Assembly: GCF_022701295.1 (NCBI RefSeq) | Contig: NZ_CP033204.1 | Coordinates: 1,240,001-1,304,000 of the forward strand | Direction: 5' to 3' | Source of the DNA: Sphingopyxis sp. YF1 | GTDB taxonomy: Bacteria > Pseudomonadota > Alphaproteobacteria > Sphingomonadales > Sphingomonadaceae | Length of the DNA stretch: 64,000 bases | Shown: positions 41,830 through 49,828 of the stretch, one piece after another | Position numbering within the stretch: position 1 is the first letter of the stretch | How the letters are laid out: the number at the start of each line of letters is the position of its first letter | Position numbers and translations under genes: made by a program | Notes under the pieces: generated by a model | What the model was told of the DNA's origin: nothing | Seen by the model: the letters and a program-made list of their open reading frames with translations, nothing else | The model's database searches: none

Positions 41830-42654
41830 TTACAACCAGTCGGTTGTGATCTCGCCCCGGTGTCCCTCCGGCGCCAGCGCGGTGCGCAGGGCTTCCAGCA
41901 GAGGCGGCAGCGCCTGCGTGAAGGCGTAGGGCGGGTTGACGATGAAAAGGCCCGCGCCGTTGTAGACGCCGGGCTGATCGCTATCGTACAGCCAATGCTC
42001 GACCACCAGAAACTTCGGGATGCCGAGTTTCCGCAATTGCTGCTTCCACCGCCAATGCGTCTCGCGGTCCTTCAGCGGATACCAGATCACCGTCACGCCA
42101 TGCGCCCATTTGCGGTGCGCCGCGGCAAGGGTAGCAGCGATGCGCACGCGTTCGTCGGTCTGTTCGTACGGCGGATCGACCACCACGACGCCGCGCGGGG
42201 TACGCGTCGGCAGCAGCGCCAGCCAAAGCTCGTAGGCGTCGCGCTGGTGCACCGCGGCGGGTATGCCGCGCATTGCGCCGCGTAGCGTATAGGCGTCGTC
42301 GGGGTGTTTTTCGTTGAGGATCAGGAAATCCTGCGGGCGCAAAAGCTGCGCCAGAACCTGCGGCGAGCCGGGGTAGAGGCGTGGCTCGGCCCCGGCATTC
42401 ACAGCCTGCACGGCGGCGCGATAGTCGTCCAATAAGAGATTGGTGTCGGCAAAGGCGCGGAGCACGCCGTGCGTCGCCTCGCCGGTGCGCTGCGCCTCGT
42501 CGCCGCCAAGGTCGTAGAGCCCGCAGCCGGCATGGGTGTCGATCAGTGTCAGCGCACCCGGTTTTTGCTGCAAGGCGCGCACAAGGGCGATCAGCAGGCT
42601 GTGCTTCACGACATCGGCGCTGTTGCCAGCATGAAAGGAATGACGATAATTCAT
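41830..42654 (-). CDS. rlmJ: 23S rRNA (adenine(2030)-N6)-methyltransferase
   Basis: 274 aa. N-terminus MNYRHSFHAGNSADVVKHSLL is diagnostic of RlmJ (ComJ/YhiR). SAM-binding LIDTHAGCGLYDL and catalytic motif IV D-P-P-Y in VVVDPPYEQTDERV are intact. It methylates A2030 of 23S rRNA and in other species is also linked to use of DNA as a nutrient. Single gene, unrelated to its neighbours, marking the end of the catabolic region. The left end is 155 bases from the receptor stop, separated by the terminator. Confidence 0.95.
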   Translation of the reverse strand: MNYRHSFHAGNSADVVKHSLLIALVRALQQKPGALTLIDTHAGCGLYDLGGDEAQRTGEATHGVLRAFADTNLLLDDYRAAVQAVNAGAEPRLYPGSPQVLAQLLRPQDFLILNEKHPDDAYTLRGAMRGIPAAVHQRDAYELWLALLPTRTPRGVVVVDPPYEQTDERVRIAATLAAAHRKWAHGVTVIWYPLKDRETHWRWKQQLRKLGIPKFLVVEHWLYDSDQPGVYNGAGLFIVNPPYAFTQALPPLLEALRTALAPEGHRGEITTDWL

Positions 42655-43486
42655 TGTTATTCAAGATCCTGGCGATCTGCCTTCATGCGAACGACTGGGC
42701 GCGGAAACCGGGCGCGAGGCAATGCAAGCAACCAATCCGGTGCCCGTATAGCGTCGGGCGGCAACCTTCAAAGCATTCTGCACAAGGCCTCAAGCCCGCG
42801 TTGGCGATCGTCACCGGAGGCGGAGATACAGGCCTCCTTTCCGCATAGGAATGTTCGATCATCGAGGAGCCGGATGCGACTGGCATTGCCGCGAAGCGCA
42901 TGGTCGCCTGATGTCGGCCGAACGTTCATATAACAGCATATTAGCTGCGGCGCTTCGACGTCCGCGTCTGTCAGTAGCGGATCTGCGCCCGCTCAATGCC
43001 GAACGACCGGGATCGGTCGTTTTCCGCCAATTCTCCCCATGGCTTCGCCGCAGGGAGGATCGACGTCCGCAACCGGCCGCGGGAAAAGCCGCGAAAGGTA
43101 CCGCGACTCGCTCGTCCCGGCATCGTCCTCGCGGGCGCCAGGAATGTCGCCGGCGCGCGACCCTCGGATCATAATTCGCTAATCATGTGATTTTTCTCAT
43201 TCGATCGTTGCCGGGGTGGTGGCATTGACGCCGTGGTCGTCGGCTTGTCCTTGCCGCTGCGGCAAGACGCCGCCACTTCGGCAGCATTAATTTCCTCTTA
43301 GTGAGAAATTTGTTCATATTCTAAAGCCATGCTGATCTTAAGCCCGTACGGGATCGTTGACTGTTGCCGGAGGACCAGCCGGCGAAGCGAACGGACCGAC
43401 GGTAAAGTGGTGGGGTTAGAGTGTTTTAGACGATTTTTGGCAGCCGAAATGTCTCTTCTGGGCGCTGTTGGAATCAGGAGGATGAC
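42655..43486. other. 832-bp region without a supported gene
   Basis: Lies between the rlmJ start and the PilZ gene. Small frames (60-150 codons) overlap on both strands, without ribosome binding sites or known motifs. It contains one terminator-like hairpin (43002-43021). An AT-richer tract (about 43290-43340) probably belongs to the PilZ promoter. A small RNA ending at the hairpin is possible but unproven. Confidence 0.5.
43002..43023 (+). terminator. Orphan terminator-like hairpin
   Basis: AACGACCG (43002-43009), loop GGAT, CGGTCGTT (43014-43021) followed by TT. No protein gene ends just upstream on the + strand. Confidence 0.4.
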
Positions 43487-44107
43487 ATGATCGAACCCCG
43501 CTTCTCGGACCCCGCAGAGGAGCAAGACCCCGCGACCGAAAACGATCGGCGCGGCGGCGACCGTTTCAGGACCGTCTGGCGTATCGCCAAGGTGACGCGC
43601 GACGGCGACGCCGGGCTCTGGCGCGTCCGCAACATGTCCGACGGCGGGATGATGCTCGCGGTCGACGTGCCGGTCACCGTCGGCGAGCGGCTCGAAATCG
43701 CCTTGTCCGAAACCATCGTGATCCACGGCCGCGTCGCCTGGTGCGAAGCGGGGCGCTGCGGCGTCGCCTTCGATTCGGAGATCGACGGCGCCGAGGTGCT
43801 GCGCCGCCTCGCCGCCGAGCAGCAGTCGGGCGACTATCGCGCGCCGCGCCTGCCTGTGCACACGCGCGCCCAGCTCGTCACCGACGACGGAACGAGCGAC
43901 ATCGAGCTCGCCGACCTGTCGCAGAGCGGCGCCGGGTTCATCCACGACGGGCATTTCGAGGTCGGCAAGCCGCTCGAGCTGGTGCTGCCCGGCGGGATCC
44001 GGCGCAAGGCGATCGTCCGCTGGTCGCGCAAGGGGCGCGGCGGGCTGTGGCTCACCGAGCCGCTCGGCCGCGCCGACCTCGAAAGCATCCGCCACTTCCA
44101 GGGCTGA
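43487..44107 (+). CDS. Protein with two PilZ domains (c-di-GMP effector)
   Basis: 206 aa, start behind AGGAGG. First PilZ-like unit (about 20-105): RRGGDRFRTVWRIAKV then VRNMSDGGMMLAV. Second (about 115-200): YRAPRLPVHTRAQLV then ELADLSQSGAGFIH. Both carry the R...R and (D/N)-x-S-x-x-G elements, the c-di-GMP binding signature, though the first 'RxxxR' is spaced RRGGDRFR. PilZ proteins turn the second messenger into changes in motility, polysaccharide or secretion. It lies 283 bases upstream of, and in the same direction as, the injection-system operon. No sequence evidence links the two beyond that. Confidence 0.82.
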   Translation: MIEPRFSDPAEEQDPATENDRRGGDRFRTVWRIAKVTRDGDAGLWRVRNMSDGGMMLAVDVPVTVGERLEIALSETIVIHGRVAWCEAGRCGVAFDSEIDGAEVLRRLAAEQQSGDYRAPRLPVHTRAQLVTDDGTSDIELADLSQSGAGFIHDGHFEVGKPLELVLPGGIRRKAIVRWSRKGRGGLWLTEPLGRADLESIRHFQG

Positions 44108-44390
44108 ACGCAGGCGACCAGAGGCTGCCCGCGCGCCGTTACGGGGCGCGTGCGGTTAACCATGCCCGGCAAGCTTTGCTTAAGTCCCGTCGCCCAGTCT
44201 GATGGCTGCGGGAACAGAAACCGCGCACTATCGCGATGAAGCATCGGGTCGCGCCGGACCTTGCCGGCGACGGATTTGGCGTATTCGTCCAATCGGGTCC
44301 GGGCCGACTCATGTTAACCCGCGAACCTCAATAAAAATCGGTCGCACAAACTTCGTCGCTTGCGTTTCGGCAAAGGGAGGTTGTGCAGTC

Positions 44391-44771
44391 ATGCCCCAGA
44401 AATTCTTTTGGTCGTTCGGCGGAAATTCGTCCGCCGGCGTCGGCATCAACGCGGGCGGCGAGCTCGACGTCGATGCGATCACCACCGCCGAGGTCCAGCT
44501 CGTCAAGGGCATGACCGCCGACCGCGAACTCGCGCTCCAGATCGACGATGTCGACCAGCTCGCCTTTTTCGTCCTGACCTCGTCGCTCATCGACGGTTCG
44601 GTCGAGGTCAAGACCGATACCGCGACGCGCACCCGGCTCACCGGCCCGATCATCCTCTTCGGCGCCGCGATCAAGCTTTTCGCCGGCAGCCTCGAGACGA
44701 TCACGCTCAAGAACCTCTCGACCACCACGCCGGCGGACATCCGCATCCTCGTCGGCTCGAAGCTCGGCTGA
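44391..44771 (+). CDS. Unknown 126-aa protein opening the injection-system operon
   Basis: Starts MPQKFFWSFGGNSSAGVG at ATG 44391 with AAAGGGAGG upstream; the frame is open farther upstream but without a start signal. No signal peptide or transmembrane helix. It is beta-rich with many Thr/Asp/Leu (LALQIDDVDQLAFFVLTSSLIDGSVEVKTD; AAIKLFAGSLETITLKNLS), compact and acidic. No known family was recognised. Position directly before the sheath gene, where some eCIS and phage operons put small structural or assembly proteins, suggests a particle component. Inference only. Confidence 0.65.
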   Translation: MPQKFFWSFGGNSSAGVGINAGGELDVDAITTAEVQLVKGMTADRELALQIDDVDQLAFFVLTSSLIDGSVEVKTDTATRTRLTGPIILFGAAIKLFAGSLETITLKNLSTTTPADIRILVGSKLG

Positions 44772-44809
44772 TCCGCCACGCCGTCATCGCTTGAAAAGGG
44801 AGCGCAGCC

Positions 44810-46387
44810 ATGTCCGTATCCTATCCCGGTGTCTATATTCAGGAAGTCGGATCGGGGGTGCGCACAGTCAGCGGCGTCGCCACCTCGATCGCCGCCTTTG
44901 TCGGCCGCGCGTTGCGCGGGCCGGTGAACCAGCCCGTGACCTGTTTCGGCTTCGGCGAATATAACCGCCGCTTCGGCGGACTGTGGTCCGATGCGCCGGT
45001 GACCTATGCGGTCGACGATTTCTACGCCAACGGCGGCGGCCAGGCCGAAATCGTCCGCCTGTTCAAGCCGCTCGCCCCCGGCGACGACGGCGTCGCCCAG
45101 CTCAACATCGGCGCGCTTGGCCTGCGCGCGCGCAGCCCCGGCGAATGGGGCAGGAAACTTGCAGGAGAGGTGACGCATCCGGGGCAGGTCGATCCCGAGG
45201 GCGCGAAGGAAGCGGCCAAGAAATTCGGCCTCACCGTCGACGATCTGTTCGATCTGCGCGTCGAGGACACGGCGACCAAGGCGGTCGAGGTGTTCCGCAA
45301 CCTGACGGTTAAGGAAAGCGGCGGCGCGCGGCGCTTCGATCGCGTGCTCGCCGCCGAATCGAGCCTCGTCGAGTGTCAGGTCAACGCGAACGGATCGCCC
45401 AAGCTCGGCAACCGCCCGGCGCATGACACCAAGGCGACCGCGACCGGCGGCAACGACGGTGCTGCACTCACCGACCTCGACTACAAGGGCGACGCCGACA
45501 AGAAGACCGGCATCCACGCGCTGCTCAAGGCCGACCTGTTCAACTTGCTCTGCATCCCGCCCGACCAGCGCGACGCGACGCTGCCCGACGGCGTCTACGA
45601 AGCCGCCGCCGAGCTGTGCAAGAAAGAGCGTGCGGTGCTGATCGTCGACCCGCCGGTCGAATGGGACGCCAATCCCGAAACTGCGGTGGCAAAGGTCAAG
45701 GATGCGCAGCTCAGCGACAATCGCGTCCTGTCGCTGACCAACGCCGACCACGCCGCGCTCTTCTTTCCGCGGCTGCTTCGCCGCGACCCGCTGCGCGGTG
45801 GTCAGATCGACAAATTCGCGCCGTGCGGTGCGGTCGCGGGGATCATCGCGCGCACCGACGTCAACCGCGGGGTGTGGAAATCGCCCGCGGGCATGGCGGC
45901 GACGATCTCCGGCGCCGAAGGACTGACGGTGCCGATGACCGATCAGGAGAACGGCCTGCTCAACCCGATCGGGGTTAATTGCCTGCGCAGCTTCCCCGGC
46001 ACCGGGCTCACCGTCTGGGGCGCGCGGACGCTGCGCGGCGCCGACCAGCTCTCCGACGACTATAAATATCTCGCGGTGCGCCGCCTCGCCTTGTTCATCG
46101 AGGAGAGCCTCTATCGCGGCACCCAATGGGTCGTCTTCGAGCCCAATGACGAACCGCTATGGGCGCAGGTCCGGCTGTCGGTCGGCACCTTCATGCAACG
46201 CCTGTTCAAGCAGGGCGCCTTCCAGGGCGCGAGCCCGCGCGACGCCTATTTCGTCAAATGCGACGGCGGCACGACGACGCAGGACGACCGCAACCAGGGC
46301 ATCGTCAACATCGTCGTCGGCTTCGCGCCGCTGCTGCCCGCCGAGTTCGTCGTCATTTCCATCCAGCAGATCCGCAACGCGGCCTGA
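44810..46387 (+). CDS. eCIS contractile sheath protein (Afp2/3/4-like)
   Basis: 525 aa. N-terminal YPGVYIQEVGSGVRTVSGVATSIAAFVG is the sheath hallmark, and the C-terminal part has LRGADQLSDDYKYLAVRRLALFIEESLYRGTQWVVFEPNDEPLWAQVR and a closing strand region (FVVISIQQI) that links neighbouring subunits. A variable insertion domain lies in the middle (about 95-290). The sheath contracts to drive the inner tube through a target membrane. Only one sheath gene is present, whereas Afp/PVC carry three, so this is a reduced-set system. Ribosome binding site AAAAGGGAG. Confidence 0.93.
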   Translation: MSVSYPGVYIQEVGSGVRTVSGVATSIAAFVGRALRGPVNQPVTCFGFGEYNRRFGGLWSDAPVTYAVDDFYANGGGQAEIVRLFKPLAPGDDGVAQLNIGALGLRARSPGEWGRKLAGEVTHPGQVDPEGAKEAAKKFGLTVDDLFDLRVEDTATKAVEVFRNLTVKESGGARRFDRVLAAESSLVECQVNANGSPKLGNRPAHDTKATATGGNDGAALTDLDYKGDADKKTGIHALLKADLFNLLCIPPDQRDATLPDGVYEAAAELCKKERAVLIVDPPVEWDANPETAVAKVKDAQLSDNRVLSLTNADHAALFFPRLLRRDPLRGGQIDKFAPCGAVAGIIARTDVNRGVWKSPAGMAATISGAEGLTVPMTDQENGLLNPIGVNCLRSFPGTGLTVWGARTLRGADQLSDDYKYLAVRRLALFIEESLYRGTQWVVFEPNDEPLWAQVRLSVGTFMQRLFKQGAFQGASPRDAYFVKCDGGTTTQDDRNQGIVNIVVGFAPLLPAEFVVISIQQIRNAA

Positions 46388-46407
46388 GCCTTTAGGGGAG
46401 AGCGATC

Positions 46408-46941
46408 ATGGCACCACCTTTCAGCGTCAACCCCGAACGGCGCGATCCGTACAAGACCTACAAGTTCCGCCTGCGCCTGCCCGATGGCGCCTATGTCGCG
46501 GGACTTTCGAAGATGAGCGCGCTCAAGCGCAGCACCGAGGTCGTCAAATTCCGCGAGGGCGGCGACCCGTCGACCTCGCGCAAGTCGCCGGGGCAGACCG
46601 ACTATGAGGCGATCACGCTCGAACGCGGGGTCACCCACGACACGATGTTCGAGCAATGGGCGAACAAGGTCTGGAACTTCGGCTCGGGTCTCGGCGCCGA
46701 GGTCTCGCTCAAGGATTTCCGCAAGGACCTCGTCCTCGAAATCTACAATGAGGCGGGGCAACTCGTGCTCGCCTACAGGCTGTTCCGCTGCTGGCCCTCC
46801 GAATTCGTCGCCTTTCCCGACCTCGACGCCTCGGCGAGCGCGGTCGCGATCCAGACGCTGAAGCTGGAGAATGAGGGCTGGGAACGCGATTATGACGTCG
46901 CCGAGCCCGCCGAGCCGAGCTTCAGCGAGCCGACGCTCTAG
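46408..46941 (+). CDS. eCIS inner tube protein (gp19-like, Afp1/5-type)
   Basis: 177 aa. DPYKTYKFRLRLPDGAYVAGLSKMSALKRSTEVVKFREGG, followed by ITLERGVTHDTMFEQWANKVWNF and LEIYNEAGQLVLAYRLFRCWPSEF, is the phage tail tube pattern (gp19 family) that forms hexameric rings inside the sheath. Length is within the usual 145-180. A single tube gene directly after the sheath gene, 20 bases apart with AGGGGAGAG ahead of the start. The C-terminal tail (AEPAEPSFSEPTL) is an acidic, flexible addition. Confidence 0.93.
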   Translation: MAPPFSVNPERRDPYKTYKFRLRLPDGAYVAGLSKMSALKRSTEVVKFREGGDPSTSRKSPGQTDYEAITLERGVTHDTMFEQWANKVWNFGSGLGAEVSLKDFRKDLVLEIYNEAGQLVLAYRLFRCWPSEFVAFPDLDASASAVAIQTLKLENEGWERDYDVAEPAEPSFSEPTL

Positions 46942-46950
46942 GGCCGGCCG

Positions 46951-47631
46951 GTGCGCCGCTGGACCGCCTTGGAGCTGATCGAGATCGGCGAGAGCGGCGC
47001 GTCGCTGGGCCCCGCCGGCCGGGCGCTGCTGCTGCTCGAGGCCGGAGGCATGCCCCGCGATGCGGCCGAGGCGCTGTCGCTCGGCCAGCGCGACCGCGCA
47101 CTCTTCGCCTTGCGTGCGCGCCAGTTCGGAGCGCGGCTGGAGGTCGGACAGCGCTGTCCCGAATGCGGCGCCGACTATGAATTCACGCTCACCGCCGCCG
47201 ACCTCGGCCGCGACACGCCCGGCGAAGCCGCGCCGCCCGCGACCGTCGAAGGCGTCGCGGTCCGCGCGCTCACCGCGGGCGATCTGGCGCTCGGCGAAGG
47301 GCAGGGGGACGCCGAGGCCGCGCGGGCGCTGCTACGCCGGCGGGTCGCGCCGGGCGGCGATGCCATCGGAGACGCCGCGCTCGACGCCGCGCTCGCCGCG
47401 CTCGACCCCGACGCCGAACTCGCCATCGCCGCGCGCTGCCCCGAATGCGGGCAGGCGGCCGACATCGTTTTCGACATCGCCGCCTTCTTCTGGGACGAGA
47501 TCATACTGCGCGTGCCGCGGCTGCTCCAGCAGGTCGCCGATCTCGCGCGCGTCAACCACTGGTCCGAACGCGATATCCTGTCGCTGCCGCCCGCGCGGCG
47601 GCGCTTTTACCTGACGGCGGCGGGCGCATGA
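46951..47631 (+). CDS. T4 gp26/gp51-like baseplate hub assembly chaperone
   Basis: 226 aa from the GTG at 46951, 9 bases after the tube gene stop; ribosome binding site weak. Two zinc-binding pairs, CPECGADYEF and CPECGQAADIVFD, frame an acidic middle. The C-terminal segment FFWDEIILRVPRLLQQVADLARVNHWSERDILSLPPARRRFYL matches the 'T4 base plate protein' family seen in eCIS loci. It probably helps assemble the baseplate and is not necessarily part of the finished particle. The stop overlaps the next start as ATGA. Confidence in the family is moderate because only short motifs are recognisable by eye. Confidence 0.7.
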   Translation: MRRWTALELIEIGESGASLGPAGRALLLLEAGGMPRDAAEALSLGQRDRALFALRARQFGARLEVGQRCPECGADYEFTLTAADLGRDTPGEAAPPATVEGVAVRALTAGDLALGEGQGDAEAARALLRRRVAPGGDAIGDAALDAALAALDPDAELAIAARCPECGQAADIVFDIAAFFWDEIILRVPRLLQQVADLARVNHWSERDILSLPPARRRFYLTAAGA

Positions 47632-48554
47632 CCGGCTTGCTCGCCCGCATCGCCGCGCGCGCCGCGGGCGACACACCGGTCGCCGCGCCGCGCGTCCCGT
47701 CGCGCTTCGAGCCATTGCCCGAGGAGATGGGACTGCCCGAACCGGTGGCGGCAAGCGAACCCGCCGCGCCGCCTTCGCCCGCCCCGGCGGCGGCGCCTGC
47801 CGCGCCGCTGTCCCCGGTGTCCGTTGCCCCTGCCATCGCCGCCGCCGTCCCGGCGTCAACCGGTCCAGCTGCGCTTTCGGCTCCCGCGGCGCCGTCGCCC
47901 GCTCCGTCACCCGTCGCGGCGGCGCAGCCCGCCGCAATGGTGCGGCGCCGCGAAGCCCATGCCCCGGCCGCCGCCGTGGCCGCAGCCGATCCGGGGGCCC
48001 CCGCCGCCGCGGCCCCCACCCCCCGGGATGCGGTCGCCGCTGCCCCGATCCGCATCGAGACGTCCACCGCCCGGGAGACCCCCGCGCTGCCGGGGGCGCC
48101 CCCTGACGCCGGTGGGCCGGAGACCAGCGCGGCAACCGGGGCGATTTCGCCCGCCATCCGCTCGGCCCCGCTATCGCATCCGGCGCGTGCCCTGCAAGTT
48201 GGTGAAACCATCGCGGCGCCCGCACGCGACGCGCTTCGGCTTGCCACCCCGCGGGAGGGCGCCGGACCGCAGCAGGCGCCCGCGTCGCGCCCGATCGCGC
48301 CGACCGGGGATGCCGCCGCCGCCGCGCGCTTCGCCGTCGAGGGAAGCCGTCCGCCGGTCGGCGCGCCTGCTTCCTCCTCGCTTCGACCGGCCGCCCCGCC
48401 GCCCGCGGCCGCGGCTGCCGCGCCTCCGGTGGTCGAGATTCATATCGGTAGCATCGAGGTGCGCGCCGCTGCCGCGCCCGCCGCGCCCGCGCCGCGATCG
48501 GGCCCGGCGCCGTCGTCGCTCGACGCCTTTCTTGCGGGAGGGAGGGCGACATGA
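47628..48554 (+). CDS. Pro/Ala-rich eCIS-associated protein, unknown function
   Basis: 308 aa. N-terminal MTGLLARIAARAAGDTPVAAPRVPSRFEPLPEE and C-terminal VVEIHIGSIEVRAAAAP...SSLDAFLAGG are ordered-looking conserved ends. The roughly 220 residues between are low complexity, mostly Ala and Pro, expected to be disordered. Proteins with such ends occur in the same place in other eCIS loci, without a proven function. ATGA overlaps at both ends. The 'IHIGSIEVRA' tail looks like a docking peptide. A scaffold or length-spanning role is a guess. Confidence 0.7.
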   Translation: MTGLLARIAARAAGDTPVAAPRVPSRFEPLPEEMGLPEPVAASEPAAPPSPAPAAAPAAPLSPVSVAPAIAAAVPASTGPAALSAPAAPSPAPSPVAAAQPAAMVRRREAHAPAAAVAAADPGAPAAAAPTPRDAVAAAPIRIETSTARETPALPGAPPDAGGPETSAATGAISPAIRSAPLSHPARALQVGETIAAPARDALRLATPREGAGPQQAPASRPIAPTGDAAAAARFAVEGSRPPVGAPASSSLRPAAPPPAAAAAAPPVVEIHIGSIEVRAAAAPAAPAPRSGPAPSSLDAFLAGGRAT

Positions 48555-49828
48555 GCAATTTCCGCTCGCTCGCCGTCGTCACCGCGACGCTCAAACATAT
48601 CCTCCAGGATGCCGCGAACCAGGCGGTCGCCGAAACCGATGTCCGCATCGGCGCGCCCACCGCGGCGCTCGCCGACGAGGGCAAGCCCGTCATCAACATC
48701 TTCCTCTTTCGCGTGCTGCCGAACAGCCAGCATCGCAACGATCATTTCCCGAGCCGCGACGGCGCCGGCGCTCCGCGCGCGCGCGCGAAACTGACCCTCG
48801 ATCTCCACTATGTGCTGAGCTTCTATGGCAATGCCGCGAAGTTCGAGCCCGAGCGGCTTTACGGCGCCGCGGCGCTCGCGCTCGAACATGCGCCCGGCCT
48901 GTCGCTCGACGCGATCGAGGCGGCGAGCAGCGACGCCGCCAACCAGCCGATGCTCGCCGGTGCCGATCTCGCGGACGATGGCCGCCCCTATGGCCTCGAA
49001 CCCGACCAGCTCTCGCTCGAGGATCTGTCGAAACTCTGGTCGGTCTTCTTTCAGGTCCCCTATGGCCTCTCGGCGACATATATCGTTCGCAACATCGCGA
49101 TCGAAACGCAGGAACGCCCCGCCGCGGCGATCCCGGTGGCGACGCCCGAGATATATTCGGCACCGATGGGCCCGCTGCAGATCCGCAGCATCGGGCCGTC
49201 GCCCGGCCAGTCTGGGCCGGTGCCGTGGGGCGCGACACTGCACCTCACCGGCAGCGGCATCGCGCGGTTCGGCAACAGCCTGCGCGTCGATGGCGAACCG
49301 CGTGCGCTCGCCGACGCGGCGATCGTCGGCGACGGTCTCGCACTGCCGCTCGATCCCGCGCTGTTCGGCGGCGCGCTGCCCCCGGCGGGCGCTCATCAGA
49401 TCGAGGTCGTCGCGGCGCCGGCCAATCCGGCGATGCCCGAACGGTTGCGCCGGGGCTCGAACGTCGTCGCCTTCGCGATCCTGCCGGTGATGACCCCGGG
49501 CACGGTGACGAGCGGTGCGGGCAGCGCGGCGGGCCTCCGGTCGGGCACGATCGGCGTGACGATCGATCCCCCGCTTCAGGCGGGCCAGTCGGCGGCGCTG
49601 CTTCTCAATGCGGCCGGTGCGGGGCAGATCGGTAACGCCGCGCTCGACATGCAGCCTCCCGCCGCCTTCCCGACGAGCCAGCTCAAATTCGCCTTCACCG
49701 ACCTCGCCGCAGGCGCCTATCTCGCGCGGATCGACGTCGACGGCTTCGCCTCGCAGCCCGAGGTCGGCGCCGACCCCGCGCAACCCGATTTCGGCCGCAT
49801 CACCGGCCCGCTGGTCGATCTCGCATGA
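48551..49828 (+). CDS. DUF4255 protein (Afp16/Pvc16-like tail terminator or cap)
   Basis: 425 aa. The N-terminal DUF4255 domain (about 1-190) is clear: LAVVTATLKHILQDAA, NIFLFRVLPNSQHRN, LDLHYVLSFYGNAAKFEPERLYGAAALALE, LSKLWSVFFQVPYGLSATYIV. Afp16/Pvc16 closes the distal end of tube and sheath. The remaining 230 residues form Ig-like beta sandwiches (HLTGSGIARFGNSLRVDGEPR; FTDLAAGAYLARIDVDG), an extension common in eCIS variants that may be surface exposed. ATGA overlaps with both neighbours. Confidence 0.88.
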   Translation: MSNFRSLAVVTATLKHILQDAANQAVAETDVRIGAPTAALADEGKPVINIFLFRVLPNSQHRNDHFPSRDGAGAPRARAKLTLDLHYVLSFYGNAAKFEPERLYGAAALALEHAPGLSLDAIEAASSDAANQPMLAGADLADDGRPYGLEPDQLSLEDLSKLWSVFFQVPYGLSATYIVRNIAIETQERPAAAIPVATPEIYSAPMGPLQIRSIGPSPGQSGPVPWGATLHLTGSGIARFGNSLRVDGEPRALADAAIVGDGLALPLDPALFGGALPPAGAHQIEVVAAPANPAMPERLRRGSNVVAFAILPVMTPGTVTSGAGSAAGLRSGTIGVTIDPPLQAGQSAALLLNAAGAGQIGNAALDMQPPAAFPTSQLKFAFTDLAAGAYLARIDVDGFASQPEVGADPAQPDFGRITGPLVDLA

